In this document: one piece after another, positions 31,481 through 43,100 of the stretch
How positions within the stretch are numbered: the first letter of the stretch is position 1
How the letters are laid out: the number at the start of each line of letters is the position of its first letter
Origin: Umbilicaria muhlenbergii
Taxonomy: Eukaryota; Ascomycota; Lecanoromycetes; Umbilicariales; Umbilicariaceae
Assembly (NCBI GenBank): GCA_000611775.1
Contig: KK106982.1
Location: 992,001 to 1,056,000 of the forward strand
Direction: 5' to 3'
DNA: 64,000 nt
The notes under the pieces: model-generated
Seen by the model: the letters and a program-made list of their open reading frames with translations, nothing else
The model's database searches: none
What the model was told of the DNA's origin: nothing
Made by a program: the position numbers and the translations under genes

Positions 31481-34400
31481 TTACCAGAAATGATCCTCAT
31501 CGATAGGCCTGGGCGTTTGCACTTTTAGATCTCCATCCCCCTCATCCCCATCCCCATCCTCGAGCACGACTTCCCCTTTCCTTTCCCCAAGTTCACCATC
31601 ACCCCTCACAGCGCCACCATTCCTTTTCTCTCCCCTTCCAGCCTCTCTCATCCTGGTAGTCTCCTTTTCCGCCTCAATAGCTAGTTCCCTTCTCTCCTCC
31701 ACTTCCAGTCTGGTAACCACTTTCTTAAGCCCATCGCTCGCCTGGATCAGCCCGTCAATACTGATAGCATGATTGGTCATCTCATGATTGATGTACGCAT
31801 AGACCTCGGCAGGGGTATCACATTCCATCAAGCTCCCCTCGTTCAACTTCAGCAGCGCCAGAGCGACCTGGAAGAGAAACGTACTGCCGTCGTTGAAACA
31901 CAGCACGACGTCCCAGACACGGAATAATGCTTCGGCGGACAGACAATCGGTGAACAGAGAAAGGAACCATTGGAAAGTAAGAGCTTCGAGCTCGATGCCC
32001 AAGTCATCCAGATGTGCAGAGAGGCGCGGGAGAATCTCAGCGACGTACTGGCGGAGGACCTGCTGATCGGCGCGCGAGGCGATGAGAGATTGATCGTAGT
32101 AATGCCGTGGGAGAGTATTTTCGATCATACTAGCCAGGATCCAGAACGCATCTTCGGTAGTAGGCATGATGAGCAGCAGAGAAGCGGTAATAAGATTCAT
32201 GCCTTGACAATATCCGACCTCAGGGTTGCGACGGGAGTAGGCCAGCAGGACTTCATTCAATTTAGCCACACCAGGACCCTTGCGGAAAAAGACATTGTCT
32301 GTGAGAGTCCGATTGATATCCATTTGGATCTGAGCCAGGATCTCCGGATCATCAACACCGTTGGTCACAAGGTCATCATAATAGCCTGGCACTCGCATGG
32401 CAGACGCACCGCTGCATTCGGCCCAAACCTTTGCGCGGTAGGCCACGGGAATACCAGCGAGGACGAGCTGTTTAAACTCCTTCCATTTAGCACGTCCGAC
32501 CTTTCCCTTGTTGCCCAAGCCGGCCACACCAATCAATTCCCCATCTGCAATAGTCGCTTCGGGCATGAAAGCCTGCTTTGAGCGGTTATCATTCCCGACG
32601 ATAGCATCTCCTTCCTTTTTGCGTTCAGCGCGGACTTTCCGCAAGAATTCATTCCATTTGACTGTCTTCTCACGCTGCAAAGAGTCATGGACCTCGGTGA
32701 GTTTCGCTAGAAGCATCTGCACTGGCTCTGCCTCCGCATTAACTGTGGTCTGTGGGCTAGTCGTCACGGCAAGAGAAGGTTTCGCGATTTCAGCATTCTC
32801 TGCAGTGACGGTTGAAGCTAACGGCTGGGGGTTAACACTGGTCGATGGGTGCGATGCTCCGTTATCTCCAAAAGTAGGTGCTCTCCTCAGCGGGCTTTTC
32901 ACGTCTGTAGAACCTAGAGTAATGATGGCTCCTGACGATGGGGTATGCGACAACAGCTCCGTTGGGAATGTTGCGGCTTTGAGGTAATCCTGCCATCTCT
33001 TGGTGGGCTTCCCATTGGCTTTGTCTTCTGTCGATGCTGCGGTGTCTGGCCTTGCATCTGTGTCTGCTGAAGTAACAGCCTGCCCGCCGGTTTCCCTACC
33101 GCTTTCGACCACGTCTACGGGATCTCGAGCACTGCTGAGCATCTCCATGCCACTATGATGCTTTTTGGCATTGCCATTGCTAAGCGCATCTACCTCTTTC
33201 TTTTTCCGGCGTTGGTCATAGATAAAACCAAACCGATCGGTGAGAAATTCGGCAGGCCGATTGTTATTATCGGATTGCGTTAACGTCGGAGGTCTTGAGT
33301 CAGGAGGGAGAATGGTGTCCATCTCTACCGGGCCCAGATTGCTGGCTGTATCTGTAGACAGCGGGCTTCCAGGAACTAGGCCGCCTGATTGATGAGTAGA
33401 TCCCTTGAGTGTGCCGGACGGGCCAAGAGCCAAAGGCTGTGCAGACTTTCTTGTCGGCTGGATGTTCGAAGACCTGCTATTCACCTTCATTAACGCTGCG
33501 GTCGCAGAGCTTGTTGTCGCCGTTGATGCAATTGAAGGATTCCGTGAGCTTTGAAACGCCCCGTGACCTGTTGTCGCAGATCTTCCTCTAACCGTTTGCT
33601 GGGTCTCAGATTCTCGTCCTGCCTGGGGGTTACCCGCAAAAAGCTTCAATGTCCAGGAGGCGATAGAAACGGACGATTTCCTTGAATGGCCATCAGTATC
33701 ACTACCACTCTTGATGTTGATGCTGGAATCCGGAGTTCGTTGCAGGGCCGAGTCGTGTGGTGGCGGCTGGAAAAGATCCTCATTGAGTGTCTTTCGTCCA
33801 GTTGACACTCCACTTGGAGCTCGTGCTCTCGTAGCCATACTTCTGTCATGGTGATAGTCGCTTGCTGCGCTGCTCGCTCGACTACCATTGCGGCTTTTGA
33901 CAGTACCATTCCATAAGTAGTCCTTCCAGCCTTTTACGATGTCCTTAGCCCGGCCTTGTGAATCTAGGCTTGAGCTTATCGATCTTCGATCGACAGCTTT
34001 TGCGGGGACAGCAGTAGCTCTGATCGTAGCCTGCCAGTTTTGCTCTTCGACCGTGTCCAAATAGCCTTCATCAAGTTCATCAATAACCCCAACATCCTCC
34101 CTCATGGCATCTCCCATCATCGCATCAATCCCATTCGTAGCGCCTACAAATTTACTCCCACTTTCACTCCGGCCCTGCTCCGTAACCATGGCTCGCTGAC
34201 CGGCAGCAGTCACACTATCCTTGAGCGGATTGTCGATATGGTGCAGCCGTTTCTCGATGTCTAGATTCGACACCTCAACCTCACGAAGCATCTTCTTCAG
34301 CTCCCTTTCCCTCTCCTCGGCCCGCCTCCTAAAACCGGTAATCTCCGCATCGCGTAGCGCTAGGTCCTCTGCGAGCTGTCTGACGAGAGCGATGGCACCG

Positions 34401-34825
34401 GTCTTTGCCACCAAGCGTTTGATGAGCTCATCGCTCGCAAGATGCAGTGCACCAGGCACGTCCTGCTTGTTTCTGGGCGAGTCTTCGAAGAGTGCTGAGC
34501 GACCACGGAAGGATGTGGTCCTGGTGATCAGATCCTCTACGATGGAGGATTTGCGAGGCGCTGGAGGTTGCTTTTGGGACTCGTGGCTTGCGAGGATTGT
34601 GCGATCACGAGTAGCCTCGGGCGAATTGTCGGGCGAAAGAGAGGGAAAAGAAGTAAGGGATTTCGTTGAATCTCCGGCAGTAGGCGTTGGCACCGGTGTG
34701 ACAGAAGCGCTGGAGAGATGCTTTCGTGGCTTCATGCGAACAGTACCCGACTTTCGACTTCGATTTGACGTGGTTGATGCCTGGGATGATGTCCGCTGCA
34801 AACTCTCGCCACCGTTGCCCTCCAT
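31481..34825 (-). CDS. TBC-domain Rab GTPase-activating protein
   Basis: An intronless 1114-aa protein. TBC proteins switch off Rab GTPases in membrane traffic. The first about 700 residues are disordered and Ser/Thr-rich, with one short coiled segment (RRRAEERERELKKMLREVEV, about residue 165). The TBC domain covers about residues 760-1030. It has the arginine-finger segment QMDINRTLTDN, the glutamine-finger segment EVGYCQGMNLITASLLLIMP, and family hallmarks such as FQWFLSLFTDCLSAEALFRVWDVVL. A charged C-terminal tail follows. Both catalytic fingers are present, so it should be active. The domain order resembles yeast Gyp2 and its fungal relatives; the target Rab cannot be told. The start is the first ATG (MEGNGGESLQ). 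Confidence 0.9.
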   Translation of the reverse strand: MEGNGGESLQRTSSQASTTSNRSRKSGTVRMKPRKHLSSASVTPVPTPTAGDSTKSLTSFPSLSPDNSPEATRDRTILASHESQKQPPAPRKSSIVEDLITRTTSFRGRSALFEDSPRNKQDVPGALHLASDELIKRLVAKTGAIALVRQLAEDLALRDAEITGFRRRAEERERELKKMLREVEVSNLDIEKRLHHIDNPLKDSVTAAGQRAMVTEQGRSESGSKFVGATNGIDAMMGDAMREDVGVIDELDEGYLDTVEEQNWQATIRATAVPAKAVDRRSISSSLDSQGRAKDIVKGWKDYLWNGTVKSRNGSRASSAASDYHHDRSMATRARAPSGVSTGRKTLNEDLFQPPPHDSALQRTPDSSINIKSGSDTDGHSRKSSVSIASWTLKLFAGNPQAGRESETQQTVRGRSATTGHGAFQSSRNPSIASTATTSSATAALMKVNSRSSNIQPTRKSAQPLALGPSGTLKGSTHQSGGLVPGSPLSTDTASNLGPVEMDTILPPDSRPPTLTQSDNNNRPAEFLTDRFGFIYDQRRKKKEVDALSNGNAKKHHSGMEMLSSARDPVDVVESGRETGGQAVTSADTDARPDTAASTEDKANGKPTKRWQDYLKAATFPTELLSHTPSSGAIITLGSTDVKSPLRRAPTFGDNGASHPSTSVNPQPLASTVTAENAEIAKPSLAVTTSPQTTVNAEAEPVQMLLAKLTEVHDSLQREKTVKWNEFLRKVRAERKKEGDAIVGNDNRSKQAFMPEATIADGELIGVAGLGNKGKVGRAKWKEFKQLVLAGIPVAYRAKVWAECSGASAMRVPGYYDDLVTNGVDDPEILAQIQMDINRTLTDNVFFRKGPGVAKLNEVLLAYSRRNPEVGYCQGMNLITASLLLIMPTTEDAFWILASMIENTLPRHYYDQSLIASRADQQVLRQYVAEILPRLSAHLDDLGIELEALTFQWFLSLFTDCLSAEALFRVWDVVLCFNDGSTFLFQVALALLKLNEGSLMECDTPAEVYAYINHEMTNHAISIDGLIQASDGLKKVVTRLEVEERRELAIEAEKETTRMREAGRGEKRNGGAVRGDGELGERKGEVVLEDGDGDEGDGDLKVQTPRPIDEDHFW

Positions 34826-35875
34826 CACGGGCCTCTTTTGCCCTCTTTCTGATCGAACGTTGCACCTTTAAACACCCAACTCTATAACATCTTCTCTCCT
34901 TTGCCCTAGAAACCATGAGAGTTCAACTGGCGAAAATACGGTCTGCGTCGTGGTGTTGCAAGTAGTTTCGGTAGCCAAAATGGCCAAAACAAGAGATGAA
35001 GGAAGCTTCACCACTTCGTCATGGGTGCATCAGACAGGGATCATCTGTAAGCATGCCTCTCAAATCACTGGGCAAGTTTAACGCAATGTTTACCACCACA
35101 TCAAGATGCCACCATCAGATGATCTGGTGCATCGCGACATATGCACGGAGTTTCTTGTGATGTCACATGGAACGCGTGCCTGAAGCGAAGCCGATATTTC
35201 AAGCTGCATCTGTTTTGCTTTTGTTGCTATTTTCTTCCATTTGGAGTCTAGTATCATTCAGGCCGGCAGTGTTGACTCCGCTTTCGAAGGTGCAGGGAAG
35301 GAACACCAGCACCAGTATTGTTCGACAAAGTAAAGCAACTGGATCGAGAGTCATTTCCATTACAATTGAGGGCATATGGAAGTCCAAAACGTCCCGACAA
35401 GCAGTAGCACATATGTGTTAGTTTGCCTGAGGACCTATGTCATCTCTCAACGGCCTTTTGTATTGTTGTTCTCCTGTCATAGAATACATATTCGAGTCTT
35501 CCATTGTGGAGTGCACACTTGCGCATAAGATGATGTTCTACAGGCAGCGTTGCGTTTCCGCGTTTCAAGTAGTAGATGAAGTTGCATGCAAGGCTCCACG
35601 TGAATTGCTACCTAGTATGGGTACATATTTTGCTAATAGCGAATAGAATAAGCCACACACGTGGTTCTTTATCTCCGGGCTCCCTTGAATCTATCAAAGC
35701 CCGAAGAAGATCCCTTCAAGTAAGAAAATATTGGCAAGGTGGCCAGAAATATCGACAAGAATAGAAAGCCAACGAGGGAAATCGAACTGCAACGCCCACA
35801 AACCGAACCAGCGGGCTGTACTGCACATCTTGGTGTAACTCCGTGCTCCTCATGTTGTCGCCATTTTACACTACC
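34826..35875. other. Intergenic region upstream of the TBC gene
   Basis: 1.05 kb between two minus-strand genes. There are only short frames (35167-35421, 35437-35646) without family features. I see no repeats or RNA genes. Confidence 0.5.
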
Positions 35876-38800
35876 TTAGGCCATAGCTCGCGACCTCTTG
35901 GGATTTCTCGGAGGAAGCGATTTCAATATCATCTCTCCGACTGTCTGCTTCGTCACGGGGCTGTTGTCACTCTGACTAGCCTCCGACGATCGCTCATGCT
36001 CTTCGTCAGCGTCCACAATCTTGGTCCTAACGGTTTCTGATTGGAAATATTGCTGGCTGCTCCTTTCTCCAGTGGTGCTCGAACTGACCATGCTCATTGA
36101 TGTGCTCGACCGATGCTCCAGATCCGGTGTGGGGGGAATGCTAGAGTCTCTTCCAAGCGGACTCAAGTAGCCCGAGTGACCCATCTCGGATGTGCCGTCA
36201 CCTGTCTCGCTGGTATCGGTGTGGACGGATTGCTCATGTCCATCCTCGGAATGGGTGCTTGGGCTACCGCGTTGTTTCGCACCAATCTCCTCTTGCTCAG
36301 CATCCTGGGCGAGTTGAAGACCTTCAACGGCGGCAGCGCACTGCTCGGAAATGTTTCGAATGATGCCCGCAATTGCATCTGTCTTGTCGCGAAGCTGCCT
36401 ATCTGCCACATCCGACAGACTGATCTGACTCAAGCGCTTACTCTGGCGAGGAGGGTTGAAGAACCGACTCTCCATTTCTGGATTCATGTATTCGCCTTCG
36501 ATAGGCTTGCCATTGCCATCCAGTGTGCTGGCACGGCTGTATGGTCGTTGTGACTCGTTCTTCAGGCTGGTAGTACCACTCGGTGAGTGAAGGCTTGAAC
36601 TGTCCCTGCGGTTCTCGCTGCTTGTAATCGAGTTCTCATCCTCTGCATCTTCCAATACGTCTTCATAACCCTCTTCAATGTAGCCTGCAAGTTCGTTCTT
36701 GTTCAACGAGCGAACAATGTGCTCCATGTGATGGGTCTGGCCACAGATAAGACTTCTAAGATGCAAAACCACTCTTTGCGCCTCGTCTCTTTGGCGCAAG
36801 ATAGTGACATTTGTGTGCTGCATCGCAGAGAGTTCTTTGATATTACGCTTTCTCTCACGCTCAAGTTCCTCGGCGATCTCCTGTTGTAGGACAAGAGCCT
36901 CGAGTGCGTCGTCGCGTTGCTTTTCGGTGCCGGATAAGCGGACGGTGAGACGGGCGGCATCGTCTTTTTGCTGGTCGATAAGGCTAGTAAGACGACGATT
37001 TTCGCGCTTGTGCCCCTCGATCTTGACCTTGAGATCCTGAGTCTCCTTGGTGAGCTGCTCAGCGAATGCTTGGAATTTGAGAAACTGGATAAACTGTAAG
37101 CGTCTCGCCATACTCGCAAATGGGGATCGTGTTACCTGTTGCTTCCAACTTTCAAGCTCTTCGGTGAGAAAGTTGTTTCTCTTGGAGACTTTTGTGAGTT
37201 CGGTGTCCATTCTACCTTTGAGGTTGATGAAATCCTGCCAAGCTTCTAAAGCATCTCTCGAATACTGGTTACGCTCGCGGACGATCTCGTTAAGATGCCT
37301 CATGGAGACCTTGGTCATGAGTGGTTTCTTGATGACGCCGCCGAAGATGGCTTTCATTCCTGTATTGCGACCCTGTACAAGTGGTTAGGTCAGATGGCCG
37401 ATCCGAGTACAATGGTACTTACAAGCTTTTCGCAGACATGGTCCATGACCCTCATCACGCTATCCTGATTCCACCAGTCCGGATCATGGATACTCTCCAC
37501 TTCACCTTTCATGACAATGATCTGACCAGCTGGAATTAGCTTCCCGCCACCATACGCTGTCCGCAAGTGCGAAGGGACGCCGGTTGGCACCACGTCTCCG
37601 TTGAGAGCCTGCGTCAGGCGGTCGACCATCTTGTTCCTTTGGCCAGCCGACAAAGCCGTGGGCGGGCTCGAGGTCAGGACGAAGTTTCGATCGAGGTCTA
37701 CGACGAGCGCGTCTGTTGGTGCACTGAAAAGTGTGCGGCACTCTGCCGTAACACCCAAAATGTATGGTCCAGGTTCTTGAGCGAGCTCCTTGGCATGGCG
37801 TGCGTGCACGACTGGTACGTAGAGGCCACTCCATTCATAGACACGGACACAATACCGAATGGTCTCGGCAGCGACGGTAAGCATGGCCGGGTAATGACTG
37901 ATGAAGACAATGCGCCGAGTTGGTGAGACGGCGGCTTCGATCACTCCAACGATATTCGGGATCGACAAGCAAGTAAATAGTGGCCACATAGCAAAATTTT
38001 GGAAGCCCGTGGGTGATGAAGGGAATTGATAGCAGAGAGCGTAGTCTTTCATATCGATCCGGACGAGGTCGTTCAGCCTTGGCGCTGGGAAACTGAGTAT
38101 GCGAGACACCTCCTCAGCGTGGAAAAGGTTGGTGGCTTTGTTCCAGTGGATCCACATTCCCCTCAAATAGTCTCCCAGCAAATTATACAACGGGTATCTA
38201 GACAGGAAACTCAGACAGTAAGGAATCCAGTAAGTCTCATCGGCCGAGTCGTAGAAGTCAGCCTCAGTCCGTCGTCTCAAGTCACGAATCGTCTCCGCTC
38301 GCTTGCCGTCGGCCTTGGACCAGACTCGGAGAGCAATACCATAAAGCGTTTGCGTCGAATCTTGCTGGAGGACGAAAGAGTGGTGGATACAGTGCGGTTG
38401 GCTCCTGCCTGTGCAGATTTCAACGTCATGAGGGAAACACGCCTATGCATCTGTGTTAGGATCATGCAACATGGGTATTCCATTGTGTGGGTACAGGAGA
38501 TTCTCACCCTCATGGCAGCATGTAATGCTCGCGCGATCTCATTGTCCTGCTCCAACCTGGGGCTGCTTCCCAGTATCTCGGGGAGCCAAAACTGGCTTAC
38601 TGCGCCTTTCATGTGGGCAATCTTGCCTTGCGCCGGCGCCGGTGCTTTTACCCATTGTGAAGGCTCCCGTCCGACACCGCATACCATGTACGCATGGGTC
38701 AGTGTCTTTGGTGTTCGCGAGGCGGGTTTGATATTGAGTGTTGCTGGTATCGGCTGGGTGATGCGAGAGTGTAAGGAGGATGTTCGGCTGGGGACAACGA

Positions 38801-38900
38801 AAGTGGTGTCGGGTTGATCACGAGTTGAGGGACGGTCACGGGTTGGAGGTCGAACGAAGCTCGAGTGGTCTCGAAGCGATCCCCGCAATGATGGACCCAT
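35876..38900 (-). CDS. DENN-domain protein with C-terminal coiled coil
   Basis: DENN proteins are guanine-nucleotide exchange factors for Rab GTPases. The exons are 38900-38508, 38442-37423, 37372-37136 and 37093-35876, giving 955 aa. The uDENN part is in exons 1-2 (AVSQFWLPEILGSS, then CFPHDVEICTGRSQPHCIHH and YGIALRVWSKADGKRAETI). The cDENN core includes YWIPYCLSFLSRYPLYNLLG and VFISHYPAMLTVAAETIRYC. The dDENN part ends near WWNQDSVMRVMDHVCEKL. Exons 3-4 form a long coiled coil (about residues 500-680), then a Ser-rich acidic tail. Intron 3 (37135-37094, 42 nt) has no stop and is 3n long; removing it gives a continuous coiled coil. The start ATG is the first in frame in exon 1. Confidence 0.87.
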
Positions 38901-39052
38901 GATGGTCTCGCCTGCTACCTTGAAACAATCGAGGTCGCTCTGCGCTTTGCCAGTGCTATCTCTTTTGCACCCAGAACCTGTGGACTTAGGCCGTAGACAT
39001 ATACCACCGCCCGAATGGCGAGCGCAAGCGACGTGATTGGGAAGAATCACGA

Positions 39053-39313
39053 ATGCCGATTAGCCAGAGATCGAGTAATCAGAAGGGTGCAGGTACGGCG
39101 CAGCAGCCTTTACGCGCTCACGGTGTCGAGTATGCAGCTAACACACCGACGATATCCGAGGGTGGTGCTTTTGTCTTCAATGCACAGGAGATGAGCAACG
39201 TCACGTTTCAGGATGGAGATGAAGAACAATTGGCGGAAAGCAAACAATCGATAGGTTTAGATCTGATGAAGAAGAAAGGCCGAACGGGGACGAATGCGCG
39301 GTACAAGAGCTGA
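39053..39313 (+). CDS. Possible small hypothetical protein
   Basis: An 86-codon frame starting with ATG 153 bp from the DENN start, on the opposite strand. It is hydrophilic and acidic in the middle (MSNVTFQDGDEEQLAESKQS) and basic at the end (LMKKKGRTGTNARYKS). I recognise no family. Its composition is protein-like, but the length is short enough to occur by chance. Confidence 0.3.
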   Translation: MPISQRSSNQKGAGTAQQPLRAHGVEYAANTPTISEGGAFVFNAQEMSNVTFQDGDEEQLAESKQSIGLDLMKKKGRTGTNARYKS

Positions 39314-39800
39314 ACCGTGAACAATGGCGCCGGCCCAAGCTTTGGCTTTAAAGAGTGGCCTGGCTCGCCTGGGACGGACTCGTCCTCTACACGGGACCAG
39401 GGTGAGCCCGTGAGGGGAGATTGATGTTGTCGGGGGAGGTCAGCTAGGCTCAGGGAGTCATCCGTGGTGCGGACAGGGGTGTCGCACTTTTCCAGTTGGA
39501 GTTCCGAGTCACTGGTGGCTGGCAGCAGCATTGGCAAATAATCATGGCCCATCAGGGCGACAAACGAGCAGCCGACGAGAGGGCCATCGAATCCTGTCGA
39601 GGCCCAGCTCGTGTCGGCGACGTCTCATTTGTGGGTATAACGAGACAGTGCCTCCCAGGTGCATTAGTGCAGGCGGCGAGGTCGATGGCTTCATTGGAAA
39701 GGACTCGCCCCCTGCTAGGCTGCATCGGGGAGGTGGCAGACCGGGGTACCTGGTTTCGGGAGTGGAGGGATCATCGAAACATCAAGGCTGGAGGCTGGAA

Positions 39801-39830
39801 GGCTGCCCCTGCTGGCTGCCCCTGCTGGCT
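39801..39830. repeat. 13-bp tandem repeat, 2.3 copies
   Basis: Two perfect copies of GGCTGCCCCTGCT at 39801-39813 and 39814-39826, followed by GGCT. Confidence 0.75.
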
Positions 39831-40891
39831 GGCGGGCCCCAAACATCCATGACCCGCTCATCGCTGCTCATCGTTCTCCGTCCTGCGCGACATTCCTTCG
39901 GCGAGCGAAAACGGGCATCCACCCACAAGATACGGAGGGCGAGGAAGCATAGAGGTGTAGACTCGACATCTATCATCAAGTGACGCGGCTCTTGCGCACC
40001 AGGTCTTTCTCCTGGTCACCATCCAGTCTTGAAGGTACATGTACGGTAATGCTTCCTCGGTCGCGTGGACGGAAGCACAATCTGCGCTGCATGCCTGCAG
40101 GATTGCATGTGTTTGCTACCTTAAGCTACCTTATCGGGTCGGGGCAGGGAAGCGCACTCCGGATCCACAAGGCTACAGCCTACCTTACAGAGGTTGATCT
40201 TAGGCTAGGCATGCCATGTCCTAAACGAAACGAAAAGAAAAGAAAAGGAAAGAAATTGGATAGGGGTCCTCGCCTGAATGCTGATCTTTGTTGGCGAGCA
40301 TGTACTTCTACGAGTAAATATCTGGACTCTGCCCAGAAGCCCCAGACTGGGCACAGAATCCCACGTTCCCAACAATAGAAGCCAATCTCACGGTCCAGCC
40401 AACTCAATCTCCCACTAGGATCAGTACGTCCGGCGGACTGGGCCGAGGAGCTGAATGTGTATTCAGCAGTGGTAAGGTACATTTATTGGCTTGAGGCATG
40501 TTCCTGTGTTGTTGCACAGCAGTAAACTCGGACTCGGAGTTTCCCCAAAGTAAGCAGACTGGCCACGCTTCCCACGTGTTGCTGCAAGCGACCGTGCGCT
40601 CGGCGATGATAGGCGAGAAGTCTTTCGAGATGTAGACGAAAGAGGTGAGAGAAGCAAGGTGAGAGGCGAGATGGAAGCCGCGGCTGCTACTCCGGTCGAG
40701 AGCACGGAGCAGAGACCCAATCGCCACTCAACCCCGCAGGGAGGAGTGACTCGGAAATTGTCATACTCTCGTCTACGATTTCCCCTGCCCTCAACCACTC
40801 CATCAGCTTTCATCATTCAGAATTTCCGGCAAGTCGGGTGCAAAGAACTCCAGGGGGGGAGGAGGGACCAGAGGTGATTCTTTCGACTGTG

Positions 40892-40918
40892 GTCAGTGGA
40901 GTCAGTGGAGTCAGTGGA
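40892..40918. repeat. 9-bp tandem repeat, 3 perfect copies
   Basis: Three copies of GTCAGTGGA, about 290 bp upstream of the BCD1 start. Confidence 0.85.
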
Positions 40919-41205
40919 GTGCATGCTGGGTGGAGCAGTGGGCTTGCAGGACGCGCAGTGCTTCGGGCCATCGGCTTACTCCGGAGAGGCTTCCCCCTGA
41001 AAACCTTACTGGGACCTAGTCACGTGCGAGTACATTTCGACCTCCCTTCGCTTATCGATAAGCGGTTTCAGAAAAAGCGAAATCGAAATCGAATCCGACC
41101 CTTTCGAGGCATCACGCGTGTGCACCCCGCCACGGGCGCATACTCCACACTCCCCCCGCGACAACCATCACAACGGTCAAGTGACAGCAGTCTGCTGCTG
41201 CCACA

Positions 41206-42483
41206 ATGCAAGAACCTCTTCTGAGCGACTTGTGCAAGATCTGGTGTGTGCTCCACAAGGGCTTCACTCTCGTCATAGCTGACCATGCATCCATCCAAGC
41301 CATGTCAATCCGCCAAAGTACCGCTGCCCTCGCTGCTCGACCCAGACCTGTTCGCTCCCCTGCACCAAACGACATAAGCTCTGGGCCCAATGCAGTGGCA
41401 TCCGGGATCCGGCAGCATACAAGAAAAAGGGCGAATTGACCACGCCGAGCGGGATCGATCAAGACTACAATTTCCTTACTGGCCTAGAGAGAAAACTCGA
41501 CAAGGCGGACAGAGAGGCTGAAGGGAGGGGAATTGTACTCCGGCCCGAGCCCAAGGGCGGATATAAGACCCAGAAATCTGAGCCAGCGAAAGGGGAGATC
41601 AACCTGCAGAAAGCACTTGAGAGAGTGGGTGTCATCATTGACCGAGCTCCGCGGGGTATGACTAGAAGCAAAGAGAATTCAACCAATTGGCACAAAAAGT
41701 CCTGCCACCGATTGGGTCGCTACTCACCATTTGCTGACTTTACCTAGACACAGATGTATTTTATGGACGGTCGAGTGGGTACATGACGATGGCCGTAAAG
41801 AATTGGATACCTGTTTGGAAACGCTTCCAATATCGGAAGTATATGCCAAATATCTCCAAGAGAAGCAGCCGAAGTCGAAGAAAAGGAAGCATGGCTCAAA
41901 ATCTCACCCAGATGCAAAACTCAAAATGGCGGCTACAACAACTGAACGCGTAGGGACTATGACGAAAGATTCGACAGAACAAGCCACTTCATCACACCCC
42001 TCTCAGGTGGTCTCTAAACAGTCACCACCAGCAAAAGAAACGACAGAAGCACCTCTCCCACCATACCCAACCCCTCTAGCTACCCCAAGCCAGACCCCCT
42101 TCCCTACAGCCAATCACTTCTACCTCCTACGTCCGCACACGCCTACAGCGTCTCGTGTCCTAACCCCTCTTCTTCCAGCCTCGACTCTTTCCACCTCTCT
42201 CAACCACCGCGTTGTCCTCGAATTTCCGACAATATATGTTCTGCCTTATCCCCCAGAGTCGCTTCCTGAACAATACATGCTTGAGGAGCGATTCCTCGGT
42301 TATAGCGAACAAGAAAACAAAGAGCTTGAGGCATTACTCAAAGAAGTCGGAATGCAGGGAGAATTCCCTTCAGATGATGGTTCCCTCAAAGGTTACGGGA
42401 TGCAAGAACAAGATAAGCTGGACGACAGGAAGATAATGGACGTGCTACGTCGGGACCTGAATGGTCTGCGAGAACAAGATTGA
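41206..42483 (+). CDS. BCD1: Box C/D snoRNA protein Bcd1 (zf-HIT)
   Basis: Bcd1 is an assembly factor needed for stable box C/D snoRNPs in the nucleus. The exons are 41206-41243, 41300-41698 and 41748-42483, giving 390 aa. Exons 1 and 2 together make the zf-HIT finger: LCKICHVNPPKYRCPRCS then TCSLPCTKRHKLWAQC, with ligands C10, C13, C22, C25, C30, C34, H38 and C44. Intron 1 splits the C13 codon. The conserved region after the finger reads DYNFLTGLERKLDKADREAE, and exon 3 starts HRCILWTVEWVHDDG. The C-terminal half is Lys- then Pro/Thr-rich, ending in a conserved-looking segment FLGYSEQENKELEALL. The ATG at 41206 gives the family start a few residues before the first Cys. Confidence 0.93.
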
Positions 42484-43100
42484 GTACTATGGGAAAACCA
42501 TGAGTTGAGTGCGCCATCTGTGGATCTGCGCTTGCTATAGGTTGTTTCCGAAACTCCCACAATAGAGTGAGGCAGAGTTGATCACCAATGTGCCGGATTT
42601 TTTACGTGGCCTTCCGTTGCATAGATACCAGATGATTCTCAAAGAAACTGTCGTCGCAACTGTATGCGCGAGAACCTTGCAACGAGGAGGCGAAATTCGC
42701 TTTGGGCAGGAATATTATCAAACTTCACGACTGCGCTTGGACCGGTCAAAACCTCCTAGGCTTTGACGTTGAAACGGTCATCCCAGGATGTTTTCCTTTG
42801 CATCGGCAGTGTTGAAACGATTGAAACACTTTGCAGATGGATGAATCAATGACCTACATCCACGTTATCTGGGTGGTGGCTCTGATTGGCGCTTATACTT
42901 GCGATTCTTGCGATGCACCGTGGCGGTGCGGAGAATTGTCTCCTCCATTTCAACGGATGATCGGCTGTTATCAACGAATGAAAAAAAGATCGAACCAGTC
43001 GAATAGCGTGCTCGTTAATCCTTCTATCTACAAAGGAAAATAGCTTTTCTCAATACACTATCCGGATTCTCCGTACTCGAACAAAAGCTCTATCCTCACC
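42484..43100. other. Intergenic region BCD1 / secreted protein
   Basis: 617 bp between two plus-strand genes; it should carry the promoter of the secreted-protein gene. The short frames here have no family features. Confidence 0.45.

Larger units (their letters stand above)
39314..41205. promoter_or_regulatory. Long intergenic region upstream of BCD1
   Basis: About 1.9 kb. It holds a 13-bp repeat at 39801-39830, a purine-rich run at 40226-40258, and a 9-bp repeat at 40892-40918. Frames near 39496-39983 and 40404-40877 overlap on both strands without family features. It probably carries the BCD1 promoter. Confidence 0.45.

Noticed and set aside
40404-41462. Overlapping frames upstream of and antisense to BCD1
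   Set aside because: They conflict with the zf-HIT exons, which are strongly supported, and have no features of their own.
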